A stretch of DNA of 64,000 nucleotides from Aplectana chamaeleonis (Eukaryota; Nematoda; Chromadorea; Rhabditida; Cosmocercidae). Below the pieces are notes generated by a model. It saw only the letters and a list, made by a program, of their open reading frames with translations, ran no database searches and was not told the origin of the DNA. This document shows, in pieces, positions 36,951 to 49,646 of the stretch. The first letter of the stretch is position 1, and each line of letters starts with the position of its first letter. Where the stretch lies: assembly GCA_029168955.1 (NCBI GenBank), contig JAPDOI010000209.1:310001-374000 (forward strand). Direction: 5' to 3'. A program made the position numbers and the translations under genes.

Positions 36951-37924
36951 CTTCAAGTAGGACGTTTTCCGAAACATGGCAAGTATCGTGAGATCTACCT
37001 TAGTAAGGGTTAGATTACCGTGCATCTTGCTAGGGAACATTGGCATGGCGAACGGAGCGTAGGTGGCAAGGCTAAGTGATATTATGTTTGAGGAGGCTGT
37101 TGGCATTCGATGTTGGATTGATAGATTATTGATTTCTATTAGCATGGAATCTATACGAATAGATTTTAATCACAAGCAGACCCAAGTGTACGCTGCAACC
37201 CAACTTATTAGTTTTCCACCCATTGCTGCACTCCATTCGAGAAAAACGCCGAAGAATGGAAAAGAAGGTTCTAAAGCTTCTAAAAGAAGTCAACAACAAG
37301 CAGGACACAGGCAACAATCATTTTATCTGAAACATGCTAACACCATGAGAAAAAAATCACATATAGCGATGAGCGCAATACATGATCTCCAGAAAAAAAT
37401 TGAATTCGTATCCAACATCAGTAACAGGATTGATAAACGACTTTTCTCGCTCTCCAGAATTGTTTCGTTCGGAATAGCATATGTATGAGAAGGAAGCAAC
37501 CGAATAATTTCCTCTCGAGCGATCAATAACATGACAACAAAGTTTTCATGTTTTGAATAAATACGCGAGACCTGCTGCCCAACCCAATGTTCACATAATA
37601 TGAACGGGGCTTACCTTAGCTGACAGATCCACTTTATTCCTGGGCTTTCCGGTGTTCTTCTGACTTTCTTTTATTCCGTTTTTTATTACCAGCTTATATC
37701 ATAAGTACACAACTCTTGTTCAACGCGATCATACTACGGATTCAAAAAAATTCTCGCTGTGGAGGCTGTCACGTCTTCAACAGAGGTATTCTTGGCAAGA
37801 TCCAGCTTCAGATCCAAAAGAAGCGCGCCGGACTCGACAGAAAAGCAAAAAAGAAGAAAATGATTTTCAAAAATTTCACTCACCAAACGTTAACCACAGA
37901 GCGATCGAAGATGCCCAGGCATAG
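36951..37924 (+). CDS. Possible multi-exon gene, unassigned
   Basis: Three coding-like segments on the plus strand. First, 36951-37002 (TTTTACAG ... A|gtaagg) reads LQVGRFPKHGKYREIYL. Second, a frame runs from about 37165 to 37488, with an ATAG acceptor whose phase fits the first, reading IAMSAIHDLQKKIEFVSNIS. Third, 37693-37924 (TTACCAG ... TAG) reads LYHKYTTLVQRDHTTDSKKF and is rich in Lys/Arg. The join between the second and third is weak, a competing frame exists at 37160-37325, and a minus-strand signal-peptide-like frame (MMEKLNTCVSFFCLMLCMVA, 38013-37882) overlaps the third. Function unknown. Confidence 0.25.
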
Positions 37925-38124
37925 TAGTATTTGTATCGCAGCTACCATACAGAGCATGAGACAGAAAAATGAAACACAAGTGTTTAGTTTCTCCATCATT
38001 GTCTTGATACGTTTGATAGTGTGATAATTTGAAGTTGATAAAATCAGGAAACTTGTTTGAGCCATATAATTTTTATAATTGTTTGAATTTATTATATAAT
38101 CCATGCTTGAGTAGCCATGTCGAG

Positions 38125-38198
38125 CTTTGGCTGTGTCCGTTCTACAAACGAAGTGGTCCCAAATGGATAACTTGATGCTCCGAGGAGAAGAAGCCGGT
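38125..38198 (+). CDS. Isolated exon candidate
   Basis: Between GTCGAG and a strong gtaagt donor, the frame reads LAVSVLQTKWSQMDNLMLRG. Length is 74 nt. No partner exon identified; it might belong with 36951-37924. Confidence 0.22.
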
Positions 38199-38199
38199 G

Positions 38200-39656
38200 T
38201 AAGTCGTGCTCGCATAACCAATATTGATCGCGTCACTGCCCACCAGTCACTTTCAAGTCAATATGAACTTCGGCGGTAGGTGATCAATTCTTAAAATGCT
38301 GTCCAACCCGAAAACAACTACTTGCATTCATGCCTGCCTGCTACACGAGTAGGCAGGATTCCATTTCTCTTGATGCAACATGAAATATTAAACTCACCAC
38401 TTCTGCAGGAGTGATAGGAACGAGCAATTGGTCGCTTGCAGATAGCAGCAGATAATATTTCATCAATAAAAAGATAAGCTAGAATTTCGTTCCTGTGGTG
38501 GCTGAAAAGGAGCGTTTGCCACGCTCATCCCTCGCACACGTCAGTCTATGATTGGCGAAAACGTGCCTCAGAAGCGTCAAAACGCGTAAGCGCAGGGCAC
38601 ATGATGAAGTTCAACACGTTAAACCTACTTAGGTGTGACAAGTTATGATAACAAACGTGAACCAACACACTTCTTCTCTGAGCGTGGTTGTCATACATGT
38701 CCATGGAGTGAGCGGAGTCGAGATAGAACGACGGGAAGGGACAGGCAGATGGCCTGGGTTCGGAAAGGCCATAATACCTGTCCACGAGTCCGCATTTCAC
38801 CGTGTGAACCTCTTTCCACAAAGTTGTCTCCACCAGTATGCAAGTTGCTACAACCCCCGCGAGCTCACCGCGTTACACACTTCTGCATAGTCTTTCCGGT
38901 GCTGCAGAAAATTTACTTCAAACCTCAATTCCGTGACTAGGGCTAGATTGCTTGCCCAAACAAGACCACAGTTACATGTTCGAGTACATGCCTCCCGGAA
39001 CGTGCGATCGTAACTAGTGAATTCGATTCAAAAGAACGTATGAAAAAGTTGTTCAAATATTCGAATAAGTATTCGATTTTTGGAATGGTTGCCGAATAAT
39101 TTCCAAATCCTATTGAGCATTCTTCTCGGATGTCGCGTCCCGATCCAAGACTGAACGGAAAAAGTCATTCTGCTGCAGTCCGTAGTTCGACTCAACTAAG
39201 AAAAATGTTCACGAGTACAGCTCGAAGGCGAACGAGAAATGATCGACCGTGCTACGCTCTCTGAATTTATACTGCATAAGGCCTTAACATGTTATCCACC
39301 CACCAGCAACATGATATGGGGCGACACAAATGCAAACTTCATTTCTTGGGAAGCGTAGGATAAGGCGTTAACCAGGAGGATCATGTGAAGGCGCGACCGG
39401 GTCGTAGCCTAATACGATAGCTGCGGTACCCAAAGGGATCAGTTCTTCAATGCCGGATCCTGAACTTCGATAGGGTGTGCCTTAGAATCTCGCACCAAAC
39501 CCTACCTTAACCCATGGTTTGACTTTTTCATGAAACCCAACCCACACCAGAGCGCAGATGTACAATGTAATAGTGGTTGGCTGATCGTTCTTATCACTAG
39601 ATTCTCATGCTCATCCAAACACACCTAAAGAAATATAGCTTGAATGCAGCCCTGGT
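38200..39656. other. Unassigned region
   Basis: Frames on both strands at 38546-38940 overlap each other and have no splice or domain support. No repeat recognised. Confidence 0.35.
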
Positions 39657-42401
39657 TACAATACCGGCCACAACTTCTGTCCCAAAGCGCGTCGGCGACG
39701 CGAAATCGCGTCGAAAACGCCGTTTTCGTTCGGAGTGGACCTTTTGGGAACCTGAAAAAACCATTCGATTCCCTCGATGAGGAGATTCCGATTGTATGTT
39801 CAGACTTGAGAAAAACTCAAGTCTTCACCTAGTTATAGCTATCTTTCCTAAAAGAGATCAAGCTCTTTGTGAGTCGTTTCTTTTTGATTCTCACAACTCT
39901 AATCCCTTCCTCTCATCGTTCTAATTCCAAAAATCTTTCCAAGTTTAGAAAATTGTTACTTCTTGACATAGTTATGGCATATTTTGCCCACCCAAAGAGT
40001 AAGAATGCTCTATCAACGGCGAAACGTGAACGTGAGCATCCCCAGTATATTTGTGTAGTAATTCTGACTTAAAGCTGTCTCTGTACCTGGAAAAAGGTGA
40101 GATTTCACTCCTAATCTTTCTTAGTTCTATATGAATTCCGTTTTAGCGATGGTCTCCCTGCAATTTCTCGGTTCTCCGCGCTCTCCACGCTATTGCTCTC
40201 CTCTCTCTGACGCACTCCTCGATGCCTGTACTGCCTCGCTCGAAGACAGTCCCCCAAAACCGAATAGAATTCGAGGAGCGGAGACGGACCGCAGAGTCAG
40301 TGTTATGAAATTCCGGTATCTGAAAGACCAAAGGTCGAAATGGGAGAGGAGTAAACATCATGGGTGTTCTCTGAGGTATTGCGAGACGGAACGCTGGTCG
40401 ACTCAGAAAGAAAGCAGTTATCTGAACAGGTGGTCCGTATTGAATCAGCATCAAGAGACAATCCGAACAGGAGTTAGCGTTGTGGGTGGTTTGTCCCTGG
40501 TTTACTAAATTCTATTCTAACACTACGCCATCGGTGAGTGATGCAGACCGCACAGTCAGCGCGCGCGGTCGCCAACATTTATTCGTTTCCCTGCGAAGAG
40601 TGTGACTCATCATTGAGCAATCTTCCGGGAATGCACACAAGGAAAAAATCGAATCCTCGTTTTAAGAAAATTGCATTCTCACCTAGTTGAGAAAAATCCT
40701 CCGAATAAGCTCAATTTAAAACAGCAGAGCACGTCGCCTGCGCAAGAACTACCGCGGGTTGAATGATCTAAAGAGCTTCAGACGGCTGGCCAGAAAACCA
40801 AGCGTTCGATTGGGAAGAGTAACTTTGTTGTGAAAAGAACTTGGAAACCTGTGTTCAATTGTTGTTGCCTTAATTGTAGATATTTTTGCAGTTTCTGTTG
40901 AAGTATTTTACTCACCTCGGTAAAAATGTATTTTTGCTAATAAAACGTGGATTCAACATTTCCTTGGTACTGATTGATTGCCGAAGATTGTTCAATGATG
41001 AGTCACACTCATCGCAGGAAACGAATAAATGCTGTGCGCGCCGCGACGGAGGATTTATCTCAACCAGGTGAAAATGCATTTTCTCCTAAAACGAGGATTC
41101 GATTCTTTCCTTGTGTACATTCCCGGAAGATTGCTCAATGATGAGTCACACTCTTCGCAGAAACGAATAAATGCTGTGCGCGCCGCGACCGCGCGCGCTT
41201 ACTGGAGTGGTCTGCATTATACTTGTTCCAGATGGAATTTATTTCGAATATCCGACTTTTCGACTATAGTCGGATATTGCACATTTTCGAATATTCGACT
41301 TTTCGACTGTAGTCGGATATCACACTTTTCGAATATTCGACTTTTCGACGGTAGTCGGATATCACCCTTTCGAATATTCGACTTTTCGACTGTAGTCGGA
41401 TATCGCACTTTTTCGAATACTCGACTTTTCGACTGTAGTCGGATATCGCACTTTTCGAATAACCGACTTGTCGAATAAAAAGTCGACGATACTCATCCGA
41501 TTATTCGATTCGGAACAAGTATAGTCTGCATCCGCAAAATCACTCACCGATGGCGTAGTGTTAGAATAGAATTTAGTAAACCAGGGACAAACCACCCATA
41601 ACGCTAACTCCTGTTCGGATTGTCTCTTGATGCTGATTCAATACGGACCACCTGTTCAGATAACTGCTTTCTTTTCTGAGTCGACCAGCGTTCCGTTTCG
41701 CTATAGCAATAGCTCAGAGAACACCCAGGATGTTTACTCCTCTCCCATTTCGACCTTTGGTCTTTCAGATACCGGGATTTCATAACACTGACTCTGCAGT
41801 CCGTCTCCGCTCCTCGAATTCTATTCGGTTTTGGGGGACTGTCTTCGAGCGAGCAGTACAGGCATCGAGAGTGCGTCAGAGAGGAGAGCAATAGCGTGGA
41901 GAGCGCGGAGGACCGAGAAATTGAAGGGAGACCATCGCCAAAACGGAATTCATATAGAACTAAGAAAGATTAGGAGTGAAATCTCACACTTTTCCAGGTA
42001 CAGATACAGCTTTTAAGTCAGAATTACTACACAAATACGTTTCGCCGTTGATAGAGCATTCTTACTCTTTGGGTGGGCAAAATATGCCATAACTACGTCA
42101 AGAAGTAACAATTTTCTCAACCTGAAAGATTTTTGGAATCAGGACGATGAGAGGAAGCGATTAGTGTTTTCAGATTCAAAAGTAACCACTCACAAAGATT
42201 TTGACTCCTTTTAGGGAAATAGGCCATAACTAGGTGAAGACTTGAGTTTTCTCAGAGTCTGAACATACAATCGGAATCTCCTCATCGAGGAATCGAATGG
42301 TTTTTCAGGTTCTCAAAAGTCCACTCGAACGAAAACGGCGTTTTCGACGCGATTTCGCGTCGCCGACGCGCTTTGGGACAGAAGTTGTGGCCGGTATTGT
42401 A
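39657..42401. mobile_element. Giant foldback element, arms about 1 kb
   Basis: Left arm 39657-40697 and right arm 41046-42401 are inverse copies with only scattered differences (ends CAATACCGGCCACAACTTCT and its inverse). A 348-bp spacer lies between them. TA flanks both ends (39657-39658 and 42400-42401), as for Tc1-like foldback MITEs. The right arm is longer because a 306-bp element sits in it at 41218-41523. Part of the inner arm (around GATGAGTCACACTC) is present a third time at 40986-41050. Frames inside (for example 40131-40508 and 41891-41604) mirror each other and are not genes. Confidence 0.88.
41218..41523. mobile_element. 8-bp-TSD element with 42-bp tandem repeats
   Basis: Ends are TATACTTGTTCC and GGAACAAGTATA, flanked by the 8-bp duplication GTCTGCAT (41210-41217 and 41524-41531). 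Five units of about 42 bp (TTCGAATATTCGACTTTTCG plus CTGTAGTCGGATATCGCACT) run from 41247 to 41468. Each unit contains inverted copies of CCGACT/AGTCGG. It resembles the element at 27169 in its ends, duplication length and TCGAA-rich repeats. It inserted into the right arm of the foldback element. Confidence 0.83.
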
Positions 42402-43043
42402 CGTTATTGTTCACGACGTTGAAGTACATAATTATGCAGATATTGGCAAGCTCGCTGCGATCGAACTTTACTGCATTTTTTTGTGTTTCTTTCTGCTTAT
42501 TTCAGAAATAGATGAGAGTCTAGTTCATCTCATTTTTATTATGAAAGAACTACAATCTGAAGGGCGCTTGGCCTTACTGACCCTACTTTACCAACGGGAT
42601 TTACTGTCGTTCTCGGAGCCGAATCCCGGTCCGCAAGTGCGGACGACGACTGTTGCATACGCGACACGATGTAATTTCGGAAATTTAATCTTAGAGGCAC
42701 AGCCCAACATCGTGGGCAAAACTTGATATTATGGTCAGGTCGTGTACTCCTCAAGGTTCTCTGCCCTGATAGAGAAGAGAAGCGCGATGAATTTTGATTG
42801 TCTATTAGTTACTTTTTCGAAAATCGTTCGATTTTTCGAATTTCGTTTAGAGACTTCTTTAAAATTTCGGATTTTTCCTTGAAACCGGACTCGACACTTC
42901 ATTTGTAAGACCCGTTCAGAGCATAGGGCTTGTCGGCTCAAAAGTTTGCGAGGGGAATTCGCTGTTTTTTATTAATTCTAAAGAGAGATTTTGAAAAAGA
43001 GACACTTCAAAGCCCGAACAAACGGCTATAGTTCGGGTAACCA

Positions 43044-43167
43044 GAAAAGGGATAGCTGCGGACACCTCAGTAGAATACGCTGCGCCGTGTGCACCCACGA
43101 GAAATGTGGTGATCGATCAGCGCACGCGGCAGGCGTGCGCCGATCGATGGTCCGCAGCTATCCCTTT
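43044..43167. repeat. 124-bp inverted repeat
   Basis: AAAGGGATAGCTGCGGAC and its exact inverse bound a GC-rich centre with GATCGATCAGCGCACGC pairing partly with GCGTGCGCCGATCGATGG. Confidence 0.68.
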
Positions 43168-43398
43168 CGCGGATACATCCGCCATAGTTCTCCTCACGCA
43201 AAGAAAATCCCCTATTTGCAATATTTAAAGAGTCAGAAGCAAAAGTAAAGCAGAAACAAAAACGAGAAAAAATAAGAAAAAAACGTAACTCACCCACAGA
43301 ATCAGCTGCGCTGCCGATCGATGACGGAATCTGGCGAAGTGCTAGGTTTTCACCGTGGTTTCAGTGTGTCGACCGCAACCGCACCATGTCCTTTTAAC

Positions 43399-43579
<181 letters not shown>

Positions 43580-43689
43580 TATTACAGGTCTAGCCTGTAG
43601 TTAATCTACACAGAACAAATGCGGCAAATAATGAATAAATAGAACGTAAAACCTATACAATAGTAAAAGGCCAGAAACCGGCTCAGACA

Positions 43690-44640
43690 TTCACAGTCAT
43701 CAAGTACTGATCCAAGAGACGTTTAAACGCAGGTAGGGTTGTAGGGAGACTGCACCTTTTGAGTAGCTTTTCAAACTCGCTCCCGGCTTCAATCTCGCAA
43801 AGAAATGGTGTCTCAGACTTTTCTTGGCTCTGTTACGAACGAGCTTAAAACTGCTACCTCTTGTAGTAGACGCCCTTAGTTGAAGGAATTCATTTGCCTT
43901 GAGTCCAACATAGCCATACAAGATCTTGTAAACCATCAGATTATCGGATTTTTCCTTCTGCAGGCCAGCGAGTCTATCTGTAGCTTCTTGTTCCTATCAA
44001 TGCTGCAGGGCATTTGACTATAATTGAGTCCGTTGACCCTCATCATCACCTTGCGTGTGAAGCTGTTTTAAAGTTTCTCCAGCGCAACAGTGGTCGAAGC
44101 CTTGTGAGGGTTGGAGATCACAGTTCCATACTCAAGGTGAGGTCTAACATAGGTTTTATAAGCTTTAAGTAGCACCTTTTCGTTGTTACTGGATAGAGCT
44201 CTGAACATGCTATACATAACCTTAGTTGCTCTGGACACGGCTTTAGCACAGTGAGCATCAAAGGTGAGATCGCTACGTACCAGAAAATCCAAATCCATTA
44301 TTTCATCCACACCCTGGAGCTGTTAACCACCAATGGTATAAACAGAACCTGCACTATTGCTTCCAATGTGCAAAACTTTAGTTTTTTTCACTTGAAAGCA
44401 ACATACTCCAGTCTTTAGACCAATTTCCAATCTTACACAACGCCATTTGCAAGTATTCCCTGTCACTTACCGTCTTAATAGGAGAGAAAGTTTAAAAATC
44501 ATCAGCGAAGGCAGAACATTTAACCTTACCACAAGTAACATTGCGGTAAACTGTATATTCCCCGGTCCCAAGCACAACATATTCGTGCAGACGGGTTTTT
44601 CGATCACACCCATGACAAATCGGTCCAAGGATTAATGGCA
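43690..44640 (-). mobile_element. LINE reverse transcriptase remnant (CR1-like)
   Basis: Several minus-strand frames together show CSAFADDF (the F/YADD catalytic box, about 44510), LLSSEKTKVLHIG, DFLVRSDLTFDAHCAKAVSR, LLKAYKTYVRPHLEYG, then after a break MVYKILYGYVGLKANEFLQL and STTRGSSFKLVRNRAKKSLR. This order is that of the palm, thumb and C-terminal region of a non-LTR reverse transcriptase. At least three frame breaks and stops make it dead. Its 3' end lies about 110 bp from the TA microsatellite. Confidence 0.82.
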
Positions 44641-44667
44641 CCTAGAATTCGAGGAGCGTCCTGGGAA

Positions 44668-44879
44668 TTATCTTTCGAAGCGAAATTCGAAAAATCAGAT
44701 TTTGAACGGACCAAAATTGAAAGAATTTTGAACGAACGAAAATTTTCAAAAAAACTTTCGACTGCTTTTCAAGCGAACGAAATTTGAGGACAATTCCATC
44801 GACTAGTTAACGGAAAAAAACTTAGAGAAACACTGAAAATTTCGCGAAATTTTAGTTGGTGTACGACTATAGTGTGTGT
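44668..44879. repeat. Decayed copy of the GAACGAAC element
   Basis: Interior units GAACGAACGAAA and TTTCGAA... match the element at 27169, and the right end GTGTACGACTATA (to 44879) matches its end with one change. The left end is not recognisable. Confidence 0.6.
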
Positions 44880-45823
44880 AGTGCCTTTAGGATAGATGAA
44901 TAGACTAGTATTCAGAAGAAGATCGTTATATTATATAAGCACATATTTTCCGAGTTTCACCCAAAAGTGGGATCTGAGGATTGTGGTTAGAGTCTATTTC
45001 TTAGACAGTTTTCAAATAAGTTATCGGAACGTAGCCCCTGCCGAAATTCGCAGCGAGTTTTGGAATATTTTCGTTTTCCGGCCGATCATCGTCCCAACCA
45101 GCCGTCATTAACCCCGCTAGTTATCCCGCGCGTGAAAGATGGTTTCGTGACAATTGTCGTGGGATATCATGCATACACGCTGAAGAGTTCACGCATCGAC
45201 GAGCTAACCGCCTAATAGGAGAAGCAGAGTGTGTATCACCTGGATGATCACTATGCCACTCATAATTAATTCACCACTCCATCTGCACCGTGAGCAGAAA
45301 CAACAGACCACGGATTCATGGAAAACACTTTGGAATCTAACAAACTATTGAATTCTTTGAGAATAAACGGATTTTTGTCGGTAATACCCTTAATTTTCAT
45401 TTAATAAGTCTTTTGGACAATAGAACGAAAGAAATTTATCGTCCAGCCTGTCCCCATCCATCCGCCCACTTCATTGCATATAAACTCTTATACGCATATT
45501 AGAAAGAAATGGATAGATACCAGAAGTGAAACACAACAAGCCATCAAGATATATGATATATTATTGACATCTTGAATTTTATAAACACAAAGCGAAACGC
45601 TCAACCGTAAAATCACTCAAGCACATATTTAACCGCGGGAGACATACCAGAAACAAACACAAGGCATTCGCAATAGGAAGACGATCAAATAAGCTTTGAG
45701 CGACAAATTGATAAATAATATGTATGAAACTAATGTATGAAACTGTACAACCATAAAAAATGCACTATTATCATAAGCAAAAATGAGCACCAAATTCAAA
45801 TGAGACGGTTGAGTACGGTATCC

Positions 45824-45838
45824 GGGGGGGGGGGGGGG
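45824..45838 (+). repeat. 15-G homopolymer
   Basis: Uninterrupted G run, on the coding strand of nothing known, 125 bp beyond the end of the Csk pseudogene. Such a run can fold as a G-quadruplex and is prone to length errors. Confidence 0.9.
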
Positions 45839-45962
45839 TGGTATAAAGGAATTAGAAATTTTAACCTAATAATGAAGACGTGTTGACGAAGGTGAACTCC
45901 GTAATATTTAAACGTTACGGAGAGATAACAAGTCAAACTCAACAGGTAAAGGCCCACGAACA

Positions 45963-47168
45963 TCAGTGAGATAGTACACGGGAGATGGTTATCAATCGTT
46001 GCAGAACCTGTCCAAATGACGGCCTATCTTGCGGCTGCAGAGCCCAAGCGTCATGCATAATGCGAACCACGTCAGCAGGACATCCTTCAGGGGCTTCCAT
46101 TCGATACCCTCGTTCTATATGACGGACAACATCTTGTATCGGGATGCGTAGGTAGGGTACGCGACCGAAGGAAAAGATTTTCCACAACAACACTCCAAAT
46201 GACCACATATGAAAAATTTCGATGAAAAATTACTATGTCGCAAGGCCTCGGGTGCAGTCCATTTTATGAGAAATTTTCCGGTCGAATTATCACAGGCAGG
46301 TGTATGGGCTTTTTTGTCAAGACTAAAATCGCTGACTTTCGCCACATAATCCTCATCTAATAAAACGTTGGGTGCAGCCAGATCTCTATGGACAATTTGA
46401 CGACTCTCCAAGTAACACATGCCGTCACATATGTCAATCGCAAACTGTATTAGCTGGGACTTGTCGAGCTGGTGCCGCCCTCGCGAGCGTAGTATGTAAG
46501 TCTACAAGGTTTCCATTCACCATGTATCCTGTTACCATGTAGATACTCGAGTCATCCAACACAACTCTAATAAGAGCAACAAGATTACGATGAGAAAGCC
46601 CTACCATGAACCGAGACTCATCCAATAATGAATCCAACATGCCGTTACCATGCCGCTTGGAAACTAAGACAGCAACCTTTTTGTCCTTGTAATGACCGAC
46701 CAACACGTCTCCAAACTCGCCATGCCCTATGATGTCACCGAGACGAATTTCACCGGATGAAATAACAAGTCCTGCTTTCATGAAAATATTAGTGCGATCT
46801 CCAATATCCGCATTACTTGAAGGAATATGATAACTTTCGCATATTATAGAAGTGACGAGTGGATGACATAAACCATCGGCATCACGCTTGTAGTGCGAGA
46901 CTAGTTGGGTGAGATTAGTAAAGAATTCCTCGTTCTCACACGTGATCTGTCCGCCACCTTGATAGATACGGTAATGCTCAACCTTTCCTCTATAGGCCAT
47001 TGATAAAGTATAGTCTCCTGGAAAATTTGTCGAGTGCCTCATAAGGAACGTACCGTCAGCTCGTTGGTGCAACATCCTCTCCGCTGCCTCGCGAGTAACA
47101 TTCGAGTGAAACCATGGCATGTGAGGGGTGGCAACCACTTCGCGTTCCCTAGTACGAACGCCATCCAT
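45963..47168 (-). pseudogene. Csk-type tyrosine kinase retropseudogene (SH2 + kinase)
   Basis: In order on the minus strand: an SH2 domain (47110-46830) starting MPWFHSNVTREAAERMLHQR with NFPGDYTLSMAYRGKVEHYR, a linker, then a kinase domain with GHGEFGDVLVGHY (glycine loop), HRDLAAPN, KVSDFSLDK, KWTAPEALRH and SFGRVPYLRIPIQDV. This layout and wording match C-terminal Src kinase, the kinase that phosphorylates the Src tail. It is dead: the ATP lysine is lost (VAVL), DFG reads DFS, and HRDLAARN reads HRDLAAPN. There are frameshifts near 46498 and near 46215. No intron interrupts 1.2 kb, although Csk genes are intron-rich, so this is a processed copy. The N-terminal SH3 domain was not found upstream. 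No poly-A tail is seen; a 15-G tract lies 125 bp past the stop. Confidence 0.85.
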
Positions 47169-48119
47169 CGATACAGGAACGCAATCTCAAATGCTATCCA
47201 ATCCAAATTATTCGCTAAGATTCTCCAACAGTCGCACCCATTCGAAACCTCAAATTTGGGTAATTAAACAACATAGACTTTCCCTACGTGTGGATAGGAC
47301 CGCGTATGAGCTCAAGTGTGAAATTCATGAGCCGTAGATCTGGCACCCTGCGCGCAATAAAACGCTTCATCTCCATTATCGTAAAGGAGCGCCGATTTTG
47401 GCGAAAGTGAAGGCTGTGACGGCGGCGCTGCGTCACGTCAAAGATCGCGTCAAAGATTACGACGAACAGATAATCCTCTACCGCAGCGATGGTGGCTGTC
47501 TGTCTGTCACCGCTCCTGAATAACTTCTTACGCAAACAGCTTGACCATATGTGAGAAAAGACTTTCGTTGTGAATACGAGTATTGGAGGTGTACGTACAT
47601 ATGTGGTGTTCATAAAATCGCCCCCAGCCATTTCTCTCCTTTCGTCGAAACCCTATCCTAGATATTGGCCATTTGACTGAACGACAACAACACGCCAGCC
47701 TCGACAAACCTTCAGAGGTAGTAGTACTCCCGCGGGAACACACTCACAAAATCACACGGCAACAACAACAACGTATTGCTGACACGAGAAATATTGGCCC
47801 TTCAAAATATAAGCTACACGACTTCTCCGCTTTCTTGCGAAGCGCTGGAAAATCGGAAACGCACTAAGCAAGTTTGGAAAAGAGGATGTTTTTCCATATC
47901 CACCAACCTATCTCCTAACTGGGGAACCTCGCATGGCCATCCCCACCATTTAAAAATTGATGAATGTTTTCTGGTCAATTCTGGCCCGCTGTCTCCAAAT
48001 CTGGCATCGGATTTCGCTACGGACACCTCTGAACGGAGTTATAAGCGTTTTTGAAGCTTCGTGAAAAGGTGCCCATCAGCTAATTTCCGTGGTGTTTGAA
48101 AAACTATTTCGGATTCGGC
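47169..48119. other. Upstream of the Csk pseudogene
   Basis: Searched by eye for the missing SH3 domain in all minus-strand frames; not found. A frame at 47631-47284 has no recognised domain. The part after 47800 resembles repeat sequence also near 49420. Confidence 0.35.
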
Positions 48120-48640
48120 TCAAAACTTTCAACTGGGGGTTCTTCAGGACGCTAAACGCGAATCTGGGGTCTGTTTGTCGCTAGACTTGTGGTTACTGTA
48201 TGTTACGGTAGGTTACGGTAGGCATAATGCCTTTTAACTGGCTTTACCTATCTTAATATTTCGAAGATCAAAACATGAACCCCAAATTCGTGTTTGGCCT
48301 TCCGAAATAACACCCACAGTAAAGTTTTGAGCCAAATCTGGGACTTTGAGCAAGCCACTGTATAACCAATGTAACCTACCGTAGTTATCAGAAATCAATC
48401 AAGGGATTGCAGGTTCGTGCTAAGCACTGTAAATAACCCCCAGAGCAACAATTATAGCCATATCTACTCCGGAAATGGCAAAACTCGCGGTTTACCATCA
48501 AATTTTCCCCCCCGATGGGAAGCTTTGAACGAATCATGTCGAAAAGTTCGGAAAAACGTCGAATAAACTCCAGATTCGTTATCAGCGCCCCAAATAACCT
48601 TCCTGGGAGAACTTTCAGTCAAATCTGGAACGTTTTTCAA
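48120..48640. repeat. Family E interior fragment
   Basis: Modules GTAGGTTACGGTAG and GTTTTGAGCCAAATCTGGGA shared with the interior of 25107-28036. The MITE at 48641 inserted into it. Confidence 0.5.
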
Positions 48641-49242
48641 AGGCATCGTACACGATGAAAACCATACTTGGGTTTTTGACCTTTTCGTGTTGTTATATGC
48701 CCATAGTGACTGAAGGTTGCAAAAAGTTCCCTCAAAGACGTCAAATTTTCAGGAAAAACCCATTTCAAGAAAGCTCAATACAAATTTGAAGTTCCCACCG
48801 AAATCAATTTGGGATATTTGCGCGAAGAATACAAGGAACACTTTTACGATTCGTTTCTTGACGCAGCGTTGGAAGCAATTCAACAAGGATGGCATTCAGA
48901 CGAGCGACCTTTTTCTTTCTGAACGAAACTAAAAGGGGTTACTAACATGCTGCGTCCACTGCTGTCTTTGATCGATGCCGAACGTGAAATCGAGTGGCGT
49001 ATGAATCGCGCCCTACGACGCGTCAGCGCACAATCGCCGGCAGCGACCACGGAGTTTTGTTCCTTGTAACAACGTATCGACCCAAGGCCGGCCCCCAAAA
49101 CCCAGGAAAGCCCTTTTGAGGGAAACGATTCTCAATTCAGACGCGATTTTGAAACTCAAAACTTTCTGAGTGACACTAATATGACCCACTAGTCCGACTG
49201 AACGCAAAAGCTGGAATTCGGTTTTCATCGTGTACGATGCCT
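48641..49242. mobile_element. AGGCATCGTACACGATG MITE
   Basis: Ends AGGCATCGTACACGATGAAA and its exact inverse; TTAA at the right border and TCAA at the left. About 600 bp, with no transposase. It splits an older repeat whose halves are visible on each side (CTTTCAGTCAAATCTGG and CTTTCAGAGCCC). Confidence 0.72.
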
Positions 49243-49646
49243 TTAAAAAGCTTTCAGAGCCCTCTAGTTGGTATAAATTAACGCCCAACCGAAAGTCCGT
49301 ACACGTTCAAAACGCTGTCAGCCTGTGCAAAGTCTGGAAAATGTGCCTTCCCACAAAATTCGCACAGTGGTGTAATCCGAGTTCAGATTCGAAGAGAGCG
49401 TGCCAAAGTTGACTAGAAAACATCCGTCAGCTTCTGATCCCGGGGAGCACCATACGAGGTTCCCTAGTAAGCTCCATAAGCTCTGGGGCATTCCTAGTGA
49501 GCTTTTGATTCTGATGATCAACAGCAGCGAGCGATAGCTGTTTTGCCTGAATATCGTTATCAGCAATCATATTTTTCCAAGGTCCACCGCACCGCTGCTG
49601 CTGATAATTGAAATTGAGAGTTCAATATAAATGCTCCAGAGTTTGA

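Noticed and set aside
40131..41891. Similar open frames on opposite strands, suggesting a duplicated gene
   Set aside because: They are the two arms of the foldback element, so the resemblance is by inversion; no domain recognised.
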